A DNA stretch of 64,000 nt from Pseudomonas sp. 8AS. Lineage in GTDB: Bacteria > Pseudomonadota > Gammaproteobacteria > Pseudomonadales > Pseudomonadaceae. Each line of letters begins with the position of its first letter. The stretch's first letter is position 1. A model generated the notes under the pieces. That model saw nothing but the letters and a program-made list of their open reading frames with translations. It ran no database searches and was not told the DNA's origin. Shown in pieces: positions 43,043-58,473 of the stretch. The DNA lies in NCBI RefSeq assembly GCF_902506505.1, contig NZ_LR733406.1, positions 4,127,774 through 4,191,773 of the forward strand. The letters run 5' to 3'. Position numbers and translations under genes: made by a program.

Positions 43043-44236
43043 TTACTCGACGATCTTGGCAACCACGCCAGCACCAACGGTACGGCCGCCTTCGCGAATC
43101 GCGAAACGCAGGCCGTCTTCCATGGCGATCGGCTTGATCAGGGTGACAACCATTTTCACGTTGTCGCCCGGCATTACCATCTCAACGCCTTCCGGCAGCT
43201 CGCACGAACCGGTTACGTCAGTGGTACGGAAGTAGAACTGCGGACGGTAGCCCTTGAAGAACGGGGTGTGACGACCACCTTCTTCTTTGGACAGCACGTA
43301 CACTTCAGCTTCGAACTTGGTGTGCGGCTTGATGGTGCCCGGCTTGGCCAGAACCTGACCACGCTCCACGTCGTCACGCTTGGTGCCGCGCAGCAGAACG
43401 CCGCAGTTCTCGCCAGCACGACCTTCGTCGAGCAGCTTGCGGAACATTTCAACGCCGGTGCAGGTGGTCTTGGTGGTCGGACGCAGACCGACGATCTCGA
43501 TCTCTTCCTGGATCTTGACGATACCGCGCTCTACACGACCGGTAACTACAGTACCGCGGCCGGAGATCGAGAATACGTCTTCGATCGGCATCAGGAACGG
43601 CTTGTCGATGGCACGAACCGGCTCAGGAATGTACACGTCCAGGGTTTCAACCAGCTTCTTGACGGCGCTGGTGCCCATTTCGTTGTCGTCCTGGCCGTTC
43701 AGGGCCATCAGAGCGGAACCGATGATGATCGGAGTGTCGTCGCCCGGGAAGTCGTAGGTGGACAGCAGGTCACGAACCTCCATCTCGACCAGTTCCAGCA
43801 GCTCGGCGTCGTCAACCATGTCAGCCTTGTTCAGGAACACGACGATGTACGGGACGCCTACCTGACGGGACAGCAGGATGTGCTCGCGGGTCTGCGGCAT
43901 CGGACCGTCAGCAGCGGAGCAAACCAGGATCGCGCCGTCCATCTGGGCAGCACCGGTGATCATGTTTTTTACGTAGTCGGCGTGACCAGGGCAGTCAACG
44001 TGCGCGTAGTGGCGAACGGCCGAGTCGTATTCAACGTGAGCGGTGTTGATGGTGATACCGCGAGCCTTTTCTTCCGGAGCACTGTCGATCTTGTCGAAGT
44101 CGACACGAGCCGAACCGAATACCTCGGAGCAAACGCGAGTCAGAGCTGCGGTCAGGGTGGTTTTACCGTGGTCAACGTGACCGATGGTGCCTACGTTGAC
44201 GTGCGGTTTGTTACGTTCAAACTTTTCTTTAGCCAC
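43043..44236 (-). CDS. tufA: elongation factor Tu (copy A)
   Basis: 397 residues. G-domain motifs: GHVDHGKT (P-loop), DCPGH and NKAD, then domains 2 and 3. It delivers aminoacyl-tRNA to the ribosome as a GTP complex. The protein is identical to the second copy at 59562-60755. At the DNA level the copies are identical over about 43359-44122 and differ only toward both gene ends. Last gene of the str-type operon, 30 nt after fusA, with a terminator after it. Confidence 0.99.
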   Translation of the reverse strand: MAKEKFERNKPHVNVGTIGHVDHGKTTLTAALTRVCSEVFGSARVDFDKIDSAPEEKARGITINTAHVEYDSAVRHYAHVDCPGHADYVKNMITGAAQMDGAILVCSAADGPMPQTREHILLSRQVGVPYIVVFLNKADMVDDAELLELVEMEVRDLLSTYDFPGDDTPIIIGSALMALNGQDDNEMGTSAVKKLVETLDVYIPEPVRAIDKPFLMPIEDVFSISGRGTVVTGRVERGIVKIQEEIEIVGLRPTTKTTCTGVEMFRKLLDEGRAGENCGVLLRGTKRDDVERGQVLAKPGTIKPHTKFEAEVYVLSKEEGGRHTPFFKGYRPQFYFRTTDVTGSCELPEGVEMVMPGDNVKMVVTLIKPIAMEDGLRFAIREGGRTVGAGVVAKIVE

Positions 44237-44266
44237 GACTGTGAACCTCTTGCCTAAAGGGCTTGA

Positions 44267-46396
<2,130 letters not shown>

Positions 46397-46426
46397 AAAG
46401 CCCTCGCAAATTTAGAAGCGCTGAAA

Positions 46427-46897
46427 TTAGAAGCGGTAGTGCGAGAAAGCCTTGTTGGCTTCGGCCATACGGTGCACGTCTTCACGCTTCTTCACGGCTG
46501 CACCTTTGCCTTCAGCGGCATCCAGCAGCTCGCCAGCAAGGCGCAGAGCCATGGACTTCTCGCCACGCTTGCGCGCGTAGTCCACCAGCCAACGCATGGC
46601 CAGGGCATTACGACGGGACGGACGAACTTCGACCGGAACCTGGTAAGTCGCACCGCCGACACGGCGGGACTTCACTTCGACCAGCGGAGCGATGGCGTCG
46701 AGAGCTTTCTCGAAGATCTCCAGGGGATCGCTGTTCTTGCGCGCTTTAACAGTTTCCAGGGCACCGTAAACAATGCGCTCGGCGACTGCTTTTTTGCCGC
46801 TTTCCATCACGTGGTTCATGAATTTGGCGAGGATCTGCGATCCGTACTTCGGATCGTCAAGAATCTCACGCTTAGCTGCTACACGACGTCTTGGCAT
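46427..46897 (-). CDS. rpsG: 30S ribosomal protein S7
   Basis: 156 residues, MPRRRVAAKREILDDPKYGS through MAEANKAFSHYRF. It nucleates assembly of the 16S 3' domain and contacts E- and P-site tRNA; in E. coli it represses the str operon. 104 nt after rpsL. Confidence 0.98.
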   Translation of the reverse strand: MPRRRVAAKREILDDPKYGSQILAKFMNHVMESGKKAVAERIVYGALETVKARKNSDPLEIFEKALDAIAPLVEVKSRRVGGATYQVPVEVRPSRRNALAMRWLVDYARKRGEKSMALRLAGELLDAAEGKGAAVKKREDVHRMAEANKAFSHYRF

Positions 46898-47001
46898 GAT
46901 AAGCCCTCAAACGGTCTTCAGGTTAGCCCGGGACCATAACCATTCGGTTACGCCCGACCTTACTCTTATCGACTCAATAAAAAGAAAAATGGCGAGCCGA
47001 A

Positions 47002-47373
47002 TTACTTCGGACGCTTGGTACCGTACTTCGAGCGACCCTGCTTACGGTCTTTAACGCCGGTGGTATCCAGCGAACCGCGAACAGTGTGGTAGCGCACACC
47101 CGGAAGGTCTTTTACACGACCGCCACGGATCAGCACGACGCTGTGCTCTTGCAGGTTGTGACCTTCACCACCGATGTAGGAGGTGACTTCAAAACCGTTG
47201 GTCAGACGAACACGGCACACTTTACGCAGTGCGGAGTTCGGTTTCTTCGGCGTGGTGGTGTACACGCGGGTGCACACGCCACGACGTTGCGGGCAGTTCT
47301 GCAGCGCAGGAACGTCGGATTTCTCGACGATACGCTTGCGCGGCTGACGTACCAGCTGGTTGATAGTTGCCAT
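47002..47373 (-). CDS. rpsL: 30S ribosomal protein S12
   Basis: 123 residues with TTPKKPNSALRKVCRVRLTN and GVRYHTVRGSLDTTGVKDRK. The decoding-centre lysines Lys43 and Lys88 are present, so this is the streptomycin-sensitive type. First gene of the rpsL-rpsG-fusA-tufA operon, preceded by a promoter and an attenuator-like hairpin. Confidence 0.98.
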   Translation of the reverse strand: MATINQLVRQPRKRIVEKSDVPALQNCPQRRGVCTRVYTTTPKKPNSALRKVCRVRLTNGFEVTSYIGGEGHNLQEHSVVLIRGGRVKDLPGVRYHTVRGSLDTTGVKDRKQGRSKYGTKRPK

Positions 47374-47426
47374 CTACTAGCTCCACTGTTGTCTTTCGAC
47401 GCTATTTATTACAACAAAAGCAAAAT

Positions 47427-47447
47427 GGCAGAGCACAACGCCCTGCC
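47427..47447 (-). terminator. attenuator-like hairpin in the rpsL leader
   Basis: The arms 47427-47434 (ggcagagc) and 47440-47447 (gccctgcc) pair with one mismatch around loop acaac. On the - strand they are followed by ATTTTGCTTTTG. It lies between the promoter at 47465-47493 and the rpsL start, so it could stop part of the transcripts. Confidence 0.5.
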
Positions 47448-47464
47448 AAATTTAGGGGTGCATG

Positions 47465-47493
47465 AGTCTAAAGAGACTGACGCCCCCAGTCAA
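47465..47493 (-). promoter_or_regulatory. promoter of the rpsL-rpsG-fusA-tufA operon
   Basis: On the - strand: TTGACT (47493-47488), 17 bp, TAGACT (47470-47465). The -35 matches 5 of 6 consensus bases and the -10 matches 4 of 6. The leader to the rpsL ATG would be about 85 nt. Confidence 0.6.
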
Positions 47494-47497
47494 GGCA

Positions 47498-47527
47498 ATG
47501 CCCCGAACGACAGGTCGCTCGGGGCAT
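47498..47527 (-). terminator. hairpin after rpoC
   Basis: A 9-bp perfect stem atgccccga/tcggggcat (47498-47506 with 47519-47527), continued by a short inner stem, starts 6 nt past the rpoC stop. The following T-run is weak, so it may end transcription only in part. Confidence 0.6.
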
Positions 47528-47532
47528 CACAC

Positions 47533-50500
47533 TCAATTGCCGGAGTTCAGCGCTTCGGTCAGTGCAGCTTCCACTTCACTGGCGCTCACTCGTACCGGCT
47601 GAGCCGCTTCACGCTTGCGCTTGCGCTCGCTGTGATAGGCCAGACCGGTACCGGCCGGGATCAGACGACCCACGACCACGTTTTCTTTCAGGCCGCGCAG
47701 GTAGTCGCGCTTGCCGGTAACCGCCGCCTCGGTCAGTACCCGAGTGGTCTCCTGGAAGGAGGCCGCCGAGATGAACGATTCGGTGGACAGCGACGCCTTG
47801 GTGATACCCAGCAGCACGCGGTCGAACTTGGAGATGAACTTGTCATCCGCAGCCAGACGCTCGTTCTCGCCGAGGACGTGGGTCAGTTCCATCTGGTCGC
47901 CCTTGATGAAGCTGGAGTCGCCGGATTCGGTGATCTCAACCTTACGCAGCATCTGACGCAGGATGGTCTCGATGTGCTTGTCGTTGATCTTCACGCCCTG
48001 CAGGCGGTAAACGTCCTGGATCTCGTTGACGATGTACTTGGCCAGCGCGCTGACGCCCAGCAGACGCAGGATGTCGTGCGGATCGCTCGGACCGTCGGAG
48101 ATGACTTCGCCGCGGTTCACTTGTTCGCCTTCGAAGACGTTCAGGTGACGCCACTTCGGAATCAGCTCCTCGTACGGATCGCTGCCATCGGTCGGAGTGA
48201 TGACCAGGCGGCGCTTGCCCTTGGTCTCTTTACCGAAGGCGATGGTGCCGCTGATTTCCGCCAGGATCGAAGCTTCCTTCGGACGACGCGCTTCGAACAG
48301 GTCGGCAACGCGCGGCAGACCACCGGTGATGTCGCGGGTCTTCGAGGTTTCCTGCGGGATACGGGCGATAACGTCACCGACCGCGATCTGCGCACCGTCG
48401 GCCACACCGACCAGGGCGTTGGCCGGCAGGAAGTACTGGGCCGGCACGTCGGTGCCCGGCAGCAGCAGTTCCTTGCCATTGGTGTCGACCATCTTGATCG
48501 CCGGACGGATGTCCTTGCCGGCGGCCGGACGATCTTTCGGATCCAGCACTTCGATGTTGGTCAGACCGGTCAGTTCGTCGGTCTGGCGCTTGATGGTGAT
48601 GCCTTCTTCCATGCCGACGAAGGTAACCACACCCTTCATCTCGGTCACGATCGGGTGGGTGTGCGGGTCCCACTTGGCGACGATGGCGCCAGCGTCGACC
48701 TTGTCGCCTTCCTTCACGGAAATCACCGCACCGTACGGCAGCTTGTAACGCTCACGCTCGCGACCGAACTCGTCGGCCACGGCCAGCTCGCCGGAACGCG
48801 ATACCGCTACCAGGTTGCCGTCCACACGCTCGACGTGCTTCAGGTTATGCAGACGGATCGCACCGCCATTCTTCACCTGAACGCTGTCGGCAGCCGAAGT
48901 ACGGCTGGCCGCACCACCGATGTGGAAGGTACGCATGGTCAGCTGGGTACCCGGCTCACCGATGGACTGGGCGGCGATGACGCCGACCGCTTCACCGATG
49001 TTGACCTGATGACCACGGGCCAGATCGCGACCGTAGCACTTGGCGCAAATGCCGTAGCGGGTTTCGCAGCTGATCGGCGAACGCACGATCACTTCGTCGA
49101 TGCTGGCACGCTCGATGAACTCGACCCACTGCTCGTCGACCAGGGTACCGGCCGGCACGATGACTTCGTCGCTGCCCGGCTTGAATACGTCCTTGGCGAT
49201 TACTCGGCCCAGTACGCGCTCACCCAGCGGCTCGACCACGTCACCGCCTTCGATGTGCGGGGTCATCAGCAGACCGTGTTCGGTGCCGCAATCGATCTCG
49301 GTCACTACCAGGTCCTGGGCCACGTCGACCAGGCGACGAGTCAGGTAACCGGAGTTCGCGGTCTTCAGTGCGGTATCCGCCAGACCTTTACGCGCACCGT
49401 GAGTGGAGATGAAGTACTGCAGTACGTTCAGGCCTTCACGGAAGTTCGCGGTGATCGGGGTCTCGATGATGGAGCCGTCCGGCTTGGCCATCAGGCCACG
49501 CATACCGGCCAGCTGGCGGATCTGCGCGGCGCTACCACGAGCACCGGAGTCGGCCATCATGTACATGGAGTTGAAGGACTCCTGATCGACTTCCTTACCT
49601 TCGCGGTCGATGACCTTCTCTTTCGAGAGGTTGGCCATCATCGCCTTCGACACTTCGTCGTTGGCCTTGGACCAGAGGTCGATCACCTTGTTGTACTTCT
49701 CACCCTGGGTAACCAGGCCGGAGGCGTACTGCGATTCGATTTCCTTCACTTCCTCGGTGGCGGCGTCGATGATCCGAGCCTTCTCATCCGGGATGACGAA
49801 GTCGTTCACGCCGATCGACACACCGGAGATGGTCGAGTAGGCGAAACCGGTGTACATCAGCTGGTCGGCGAAGATCACGGTGTCCTTCAAGCCAACCACG
49901 CGGTAGCACTGGTTGATCAGCTTGGAGATCGCCTTCTTCTTCATCGGCTGGTTGACCACGTCGAACGACAGGCCGGCCGGGACCACCTGGAACAGCAGCG
50001 CACGGCCGACAGTGGTGTCGACGATACGGGTGTTCTTCACCACGCTGCCGTCTTTCTGGTTGACGGTCTCGTTGATGCGCACCTTGACGCGGGCATGCAG
50101 CGAAGCCTCGCCGGCGCGGAACACGCGGTCGACTTCCTGCAGGTCGGCGAATACGCGACCTTCGCCCTTGGCATTGATCGCTTCACGGGTCATGTAGTAC
50201 AGACCCAGTACCACGTCCTGCGACGGCACGATGATCGGCTCGCCGTTGGCGGGCGAGAGGATGTTGTTGGTCGACATCATCAGCGCGCGCGCTTCCAGCT
50301 GGGCCTCGAGGGTCAGCGGAACATGGACGGCCATCTGGTCACCGTCGAAGTCGGCGTTGTACGCGGCGCAGACCAGCGGGTGCAGCTGGATGGCCTTACC
50401 TTCGATCAGAACCGGCTCGAACGCCTGGATGCCCAGACGGTGCAGGGTCGGTGCGCGGTTGAGCAGTACGGGGTGTTCGCGGATGACTTCGGCGAGAACG

Positions 50501-51729
50501 TCCCAGACCTCGGGCAGCTCGCGCTCGACCATCTTCTTGGCGGCCTTGATGGTGGTCGCCATGCCGCGCATTTCCAGCTTGCCGAAAATGAACGGTTTGA
50601 ACAGCTCGAGCGCCATCTTCTTCGGCAGACCGCACTGGTGCAGGCGCAGGGTCGGACCGACGGTAATAACCGAACGACCGGAGTAATCCACGCGCTTACC
50701 GAGCAGGTTCTGACGGAAGCGACCTTGCTTACCTTTGATCATGTCGGCCAGCGACTTCAGCGGACGCTTGTTCGAGCCGGTGATGGCGCGACCGCGACGG
50801 CCGTTGTCGAGCAGGGCGTCGACCGCTTCCTGCAGCATGCGCTTTTCGTTGCGCACGATAATGTCCGGCGCCGACAGATCGAGCAGGCGCTTCAGACGGT
50901 TGTTACGGTTGATCACGCGGCGATACAGATCGTTCAGATCCGAGGTCGCGAAGCGGCCGCCATCCAGCGGAACCAGCGGACGCAGGTCCGGCGGCAGTAC
51001 CGGCAGAACGGTCAGAACCATCCACTCCGGATGGTTGCCGGAGTCCTTGAAGGCTTCCATCAGCTTCAGGCGCTTGGACAGCTTCTTGATCTTGGTTTCC
51101 GAGTTGGTCTGCGGAATCTCTTCGCGCAGGCGGCCAATCTCGTGATCCAGGTCGATGGCGTTGAGCAGCTCGCGCACGGCCTCGGCACCCATACGGGCGT
51201 CGAAGTCATCACCGAACTCTTCGAGGGCTTCGAAGTACTGCTCGTCGTTCAGCAGCTGGCCCTTCTCCAGGGTGGTCATGCCCGGATCGATCACCACGTA
51301 GCTCTCGAAATAGAGCACGCGCTCGATGTCACGCAGGGTCATGTCCAGCAGCAGGCCGATACGGCTCGGCAGGGACTTCAGGAACCAGATGTGGGCAACC
51401 GGCGAAGCCAGCTCGATGTGCGCCATGCGCTCGCGGCGCACCTTGGCCAGGGCGACTTCAACGCCGCACTTCTCACAGATCACGCCGCGATGCTTGAGGC
51501 GCTTGTACTTACCGCACAGGCACTCGTAGTCCTTCACCGGGCCAAAGATCTTGGCGCAGAACAGGCCATCGCGCTCGGGCTTGAAGGTACGGTAGTTGAT
51601 GGTTTCCGGCTTTTTCACTTCACCGAAAGACCAGGAACGGATCATCTCAGGCGAAGCCAGACCGATACGGATCGCATCGAACTCTTCCACCTGACCCTGG
51701 TTTTTCAACAGATTCAGCAAGTCTTTCAA
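47533..51729 (-). CDS. rpoC: DNA-directed RNA polymerase subunit beta'
   Basis: 1398 residues. The N-terminal zinc ribbon (CGKYKRLKHRGVICEKCG), the catalytic NADFDGDQMAVH with its three Asp, and the second zinc site (CETRYGICAKCYGRDLARG) are all present. The start codon is TTG (51727-51729), preceded by a near-perfect AGGAGG; no ATG or GTG fits the conserved MKDLLNLLKNQG start. 65 nt after rpoB. Confidence 0.98.
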   Translation of the reverse strand: MKDLLNLLKNQGQVEEFDAIRIGLASPEMIRSWSFGEVKKPETINYRTFKPERDGLFCAKIFGPVKDYECLCGKYKRLKHRGVICEKCGVEVALAKVRRERMAHIELASPVAHIWFLKSLPSRIGLLLDMTLRDIERVLYFESYVVIDPGMTTLEKGQLLNDEQYFEALEEFGDDFDARMGAEAVRELLNAIDLDHEIGRLREEIPQTNSETKIKKLSKRLKLMEAFKDSGNHPEWMVLTVLPVLPPDLRPLVPLDGGRFATSDLNDLYRRVINRNNRLKRLLDLSAPDIIVRNEKRMLQEAVDALLDNGRRGRAITGSNKRPLKSLADMIKGKQGRFRQNLLGKRVDYSGRSVITVGPTLRLHQCGLPKKMALELFKPFIFGKLEMRGMATTIKAAKKMVERELPEVWDVLAEVIREHPVLLNRAPTLHRLGIQAFEPVLIEGKAIQLHPLVCAAYNADFDGDQMAVHVPLTLEAQLEARALMMSTNNILSPANGEPIIVPSQDVVLGLYYMTREAINAKGEGRVFADLQEVDRVFRAGEASLHARVKVRINETVNQKDGSVVKNTRIVDTTVGRALLFQVVPAGLSFDVVNQPMKKKAISKLINQCYRVVGLKDTVIFADQLMYTGFAYSTISGVSIGVNDFVIPDEKARIIDAATEEVKEIESQYASGLVTQGEKYNKVIDLWSKANDEVSKAMMANLSKEKVIDREGKEVDQESFNSMYMMADSGARGSAAQIRQLAGMRGLMAKPDGSIIETPITANFREGLNVLQYFISTHGARKGLADTALKTANSGYLTRRLVDVAQDLVVTEIDCGTEHGLLMTPHIEGGDVVEPLGERVLGRVIAKDVFKPGSDEVIVPAGTLVDEQWVEFIERASIDEVIVRSPISCETRYGICAKCYGRDLARGHQVNIGEAVGVIAAQSIGEPGTQLTMRTFHIGGAASRTSAADSVQVKNGGAIRLHNLKHVERVDGNLVAVSRSGELAVADEFGRERERYKLPYGAVISVKEGDKVDAGAIVAKWDPHTHPIVTEMKGVVTFVGMEEGITIKRQTDELTGLTNIEVLDPKDRPAAGKDIRPAIKMVDTNGKELLLPGTDVPAQYFLPANALVGVADGAQIAVGDVIARIPQETSKTRDITGGLPRVADLFEARRPKEASILAEISGTIAFGKETKGKRRLVITPTDGSDPYEELIPKWRHLNVFEGEQVNRGEVISDGPSDPHDILRLLGVSALAKYIVNEIQDVYRLQGVKINDKHIETILRQMLRKVEITESGDSSFIKGDQMELTHVLGENERLAADDKFISKFDRVLLGITKASLSTESFISAASFQETTRVLTEAAVTGKRDYLRGLKENVVVGRLIPAGTGLAYHSERKRKREAAQPVRVSASEVEAALTEALNSGN

Positions 51730-51794
51730 GGCCTTTCCTCCTCACGGACCAGCGGCAACCCGGCCTCGGCCGGGCGCCGCATAGGCGGTGCGTG

Positions 51795-55868
<4,074 letters not shown>

Positions 55869-56014
55869 CAGCGTTCCCCAGCTTGGTCACCTGCTTGTTT
55901 GGCTGCTCCCGACGGCAACAGCCAGAAAATCTTGCAAACCCTAGGTTTGCACCGCCCTCGAGCGGGTTTTCACGTTAGGGCGAAGGCCTGCGCACATCGC
56001 CCATAACGGAAAAA

Positions 56015-56038
56015 GGCCGGTGGCAAAAGCCACCAGCC
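56015..56038 (-). terminator. rplL-rpoB attenuator hairpin
   Basis: Arms 56015-56024 (ggccggtggc) and 56029-56038 (gccaccagcc) pair with one mismatch and a 4-nt loop. On the - strand the stem is followed by TTTTTCCG. It lies 47 nt after the rplL stop, the position of the known partial terminator that sets the L7/L12 to beta ratio in E. coli. Confidence 0.7.
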
Positions 56039-56084
56039 GCCAGCCTTAAGCGCAATGCTTGGGCTGTTGACGCAAGGTCGTCGC

Positions 56085-56453
56085 TTACTTGAGCTCGACT
56101 TTGGCGCCAGCTTCTTCCAGAGCCTTCTTGGCAGCTTCGGCTTCGTCTTTCGACACGCCTTCTTTAACGGCAGCCGGAGCGCCGTCAACTACTGCTTTGG
56201 CTTCTTTCAGACCCAGACCGGTCAGTTCGCGAACGACTTTGATGACGTTCACTTTCTTCTCGCCGGCTTCAACCAGCATGATGTTGAACTCGGTCTGCTC
56301 TTCAGCAGCGGCAGCAGCCGGGCCAGCAGCAGCAACGGTGGCAGCAGCGGCGGTAACGCCGAACTTCTCTTCCATTGCCTTGATCAGTTCAACAACTTCC
56401 AGAACGGTTTTCTGGCCGATTGCTTCGATGATGTCTTCGTTCGACAGAGCCAT
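56085..56453 (-). CDS. rplL: 50S ribosomal protein L7/L12
   Basis: 122 residues: an N-terminal dimerisation helix region (MALSNEDIIEAIGQKTVLEV), an Ala-rich hinge, and a C-terminal domain (EKKVNVIKVVRELTGLGLKE) that recruits translational GTPases. Present in multiple copies per ribosome on L10. 79 nt after rplJ. Confidence 0.98.
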   Translation of the reverse strand: MALSNEDIIEAIGQKTVLEVVELIKAMEEKFGVTAAAATVAAAGPAAAAAEEQTEFNIMLVEAGEKKVNVIKVVRELTGLGLKEAKAVVDGAPAAVKEGVSKDEAEAAKKALEEAGAKVELK

Positions 56454-56532
56454 GACTCTAATTCCTGTATTGGGGGACAGCCTTCGCGGCCATCAAATTA
56501 AACAAATTTGCTTGAGAAAGACTGTGCACACC

Positions 56533-57033
56533 TTAGGCGGCGGCAGCTTCTTTCTGGTCGCGAACGGCCGCCAGAGTACGAGCCAGCTTGCTGGTAGCGC
56601 CTTGAATCACGCTCATCAGCTGCGAAATGGCTTCGTCGTAGGTCGGCAGAGTTGCCAGTACGTCGATCTGATTGGCTGCGAGGAACTTGCCCTCGAACGC
56701 AGCTGCCTTGATCTCGAACTTGTCCTGACCCTTGGCGAATTCCTTGAACAGACGAGCAGCAGCGCCCGGGTGTTCGTTGGAGAACGCGATCAGGGTCGGG
56801 CCTTTGAACACGTCGTTGAGCACGTCATATTGAGTGCCTTCAACGGCGCGGCGCAGCAGGGTGTTACGTACAACACGTACGTATACGCCAGCTTCGCGGG
56901 CCTCTTTACGGAGTCCGGTCATAGCGCCGACAGTCACGCCGCGGGCATCAGCCACGACAGCGGAAAGACCGGCTTTGGCAGCCTCGTTGACTTCAGCGAC
57001 GATGGCCTTTTTGTCTTCGAGTTTAATTGCCAC
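56533..57033 (-). CDS. rplJ: 50S ribosomal protein L10
   Basis: 166 residues: MAIKLEDKKAIVAEVNEAAK, LRKEAREAGVYVRVVRNTLL and a C-terminal helix that carries L7/L12 dimers. Preceded by a 196-nt leader with the L10-binding fold, so autogenous control is expected. Start ATG 57033 has CAGGAG upstream. Confidence 0.98.
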   Translation of the reverse strand: MAIKLEDKKAIVAEVNEAAKAGLSAVVADARGVTVGAMTGLRKEAREAGVYVRVVRNTLLRRAVEGTQYDVLNDVFKGPTLIAFSNEHPGAAARLFKEFAKGQDKFEIKAAAFEGKFLAANQIDVLATLPTYDEAISQLMSVIQGATSKLARTLAAVRDQKEAAAA

Positions 57034-57165
57034 GGGTTTACTCCTGGATTACCTGTTCGCCTGGCCGGAGCCGGGCGACGTTTTGGTGTCTGATTCGCTA
57101 GGCGAATCGGGAGCACCATCTGCGTAGGCTTGAGGTTTAAGGCTTGCGCCGCCTACGGTCTTGGA
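57034..57165 (-). ncRNA. L10 leader (autoregulatory rplJ 5' UTR)
   Basis: The rplA-rplJ gap folds as the L10-type leader: a 7-bp stem cgtaggc/gcctacg (57123-57129 with 57151-57157), then a hairpin gattcgc/gcgaatc (57092-57098 with 57102-57108) flanked by ggtg and cacc in an asymmetric, kink-turn-like arrangement. L10 with L12 bound to it represses rplJL translation in other bacteria. Outer limits are approximate. Confidence 0.65.
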
Positions 57166-57229
57166 TAGCCCCCGCCAGGCAGGGACCCCAATTTTTTCAA
57201 GCCGGCGGATCGCTCCACCGGCCCATGAC

Positions 57230-57925
57230 TTACGCCTCGAGCGAAGCTTGGTCGATGACCAGACCCGGACCCATGGTGGTGCTCAGGGTCACGCGCTTGA
57301 CGTAGATGCCTTTCGAGGTCGACGGCTTCAGACGCTTGAGATCCGACAGCAGGGCTTCCACGTTCTGCTTCAGGTGAGCGGCTTCGAAGCCGACCTTGCC
57401 AACAGAGGTGTGGATGATGCCGTTCTTGTCGGTGCGGAAACGTACTTGACCGGCCTTGGCGTTCTTAACGGCAGTCGCCACGTCCGGAGTCACGGTACCG
57501 ACCTTCGGGTTCGGCATCAGGCCGCGCGGACCGAGGATCTGGCCCAACTGACCGACAACACGCATGGCGTCCGGGGAAGCGATGACCACGTCGTAGTTCA
57601 GGTCGCCGGCTTTCATCTCGGCAGCCAGCTCGTCCATGCCAACCTTGTCGGCACCGGCAGCCAGGGCAGCTTCGGCGCCCGGACCTTGGGTGAAGACGGC
57701 AACGCGGACGGTCTTGCCGGTGCCATTCGGCAGCACGGTAGCGCCACGTACGACCTGGTCGGATTTACGCGGATCAACACCCAGGTTGATGGCGATATCG
57801 AACGACTCGGTGAACTTGACGGCAGACAGTTCGGCCAACAGCTTGGCGGCGTCTTCGAAACCGTATTGCTTGCCGGCTTCGATTTTTTCAGCGATAGCCT
57901 TCTGGCGCTTGGTCAGCTTAGCCAT
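57230..57925 (-). CDS. rplA: 50S ribosomal protein L1
   Basis: 231 residues: MAKLTKRQKAIAEKIEAGKQ, the conserved LGPRGLMPNPKVGTVT loop and TLSTTMGPGLVID near the end. It forms the mobile stalk at the E site and represses the rplK-rplA operon in E. coli. ATG 57925 overlaps the rplK stop by one base. Confidence 0.98.
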   Translation of the reverse strand: MAKLTKRQKAIAEKIEAGKQYGFEDAAKLLAELSAVKFTESFDIAINLGVDPRKSDQVVRGATVLPNGTGKTVRVAVFTQGPGAEAALAAGADKVGMDELAAEMKAGDLNYDVVIASPDAMRVVGQLGQILGPRGLMPNPKVGTVTPDVATAVKNAKAGQVRFRTDKNGIIHTSVGKVGFEAAHLKQNVEALLSDLKRLKPSTSKGIYVKRVTLSTTMGPGLVIDQASLEA

Positions 57926-58356
57926 TACACACCCTCCACGTTGAGGCCCATGCTACGCGCGGAGCCGGCGATGGTACGCACGGCCGCATCCAGGTCAGCG
58001 GCAGTCAGATCGGCCTTCTTGGTCTTGGCGATCTCTTCCAGCTGAGCACGGGTAACGGTGCCAACCTTGACGGTGTTCGGACGAGCAGAACCGCTGGTCA
58101 GGCCGGCAGCCTTCTTCAGCAGAACCGAAGCCGGGGTGCTTTTGGTTTCAAAGGTGAAGCTGCGGTCGCTATACACAGTGATGATCACTGGAGTCGGCAG
58201 ACCGGGCTCCATGCCCTGGGTCTTGGCGTTGAACGCCTTGCAGAATTCCATGATGTTCACGCCGTGCTGACCCAGAGCCGGGCCCACGGGCGGCGACGGG
58301 TTGGCCTGAGCGGCCTTCACTTGCAGCTTGATATAAGCGGTAATCTTCTTAGCCAT
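57925..58356 (-). CDS. rplK: 50S ribosomal protein L11
   Basis: 143 residues: MAKKITAYIKLQVKAAQANP, PPVGPALGQHGVNIMEFCKA, and a C-terminal RNA-binding domain. It forms the GTPase-associated centre, is the thiostrepton site, and is needed for RelA activation. First gene of the unit after the nusG terminator. Confidence 0.98.
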   Translation of the reverse strand: MAKKITAYIKLQVKAAQANPSPPVGPALGQHGVNIMEFCKAFNAKTQGMEPGLPTPVIITVYSDRSFTFETKSTPASVLLKKAAGLTSGSARPNTVKVGTVTRAQLEEIAKTKKADLTAADLDAAVRTIAGSARSMGLNVEGV

Positions 58357-58430
58357 GAGCTACTCCAATTTTGGGTTCAAGCGCCTTTCGGCTCCCCAAT
58401 GACGTACACGTTTATCCCAATGACGAAAAA

Positions 58431-58455
58431 ACCCCGCAGTCCATGACTGCGGGGT
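58431..58455 (-). terminator. intrinsic terminator between nusG and rplK
   Basis: A perfect 10-bp stem accccgcagt/actgcggggt (58431-58440 with 58446-58455), loop of 5, is followed on the - strand by TTTTTT (from the closing T of the stem onward). It lies 19 nt after the nusG stop. Confidence 0.88.
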
Positions 58456-58473
58456 ACGGGATGCGTTGTCCAG

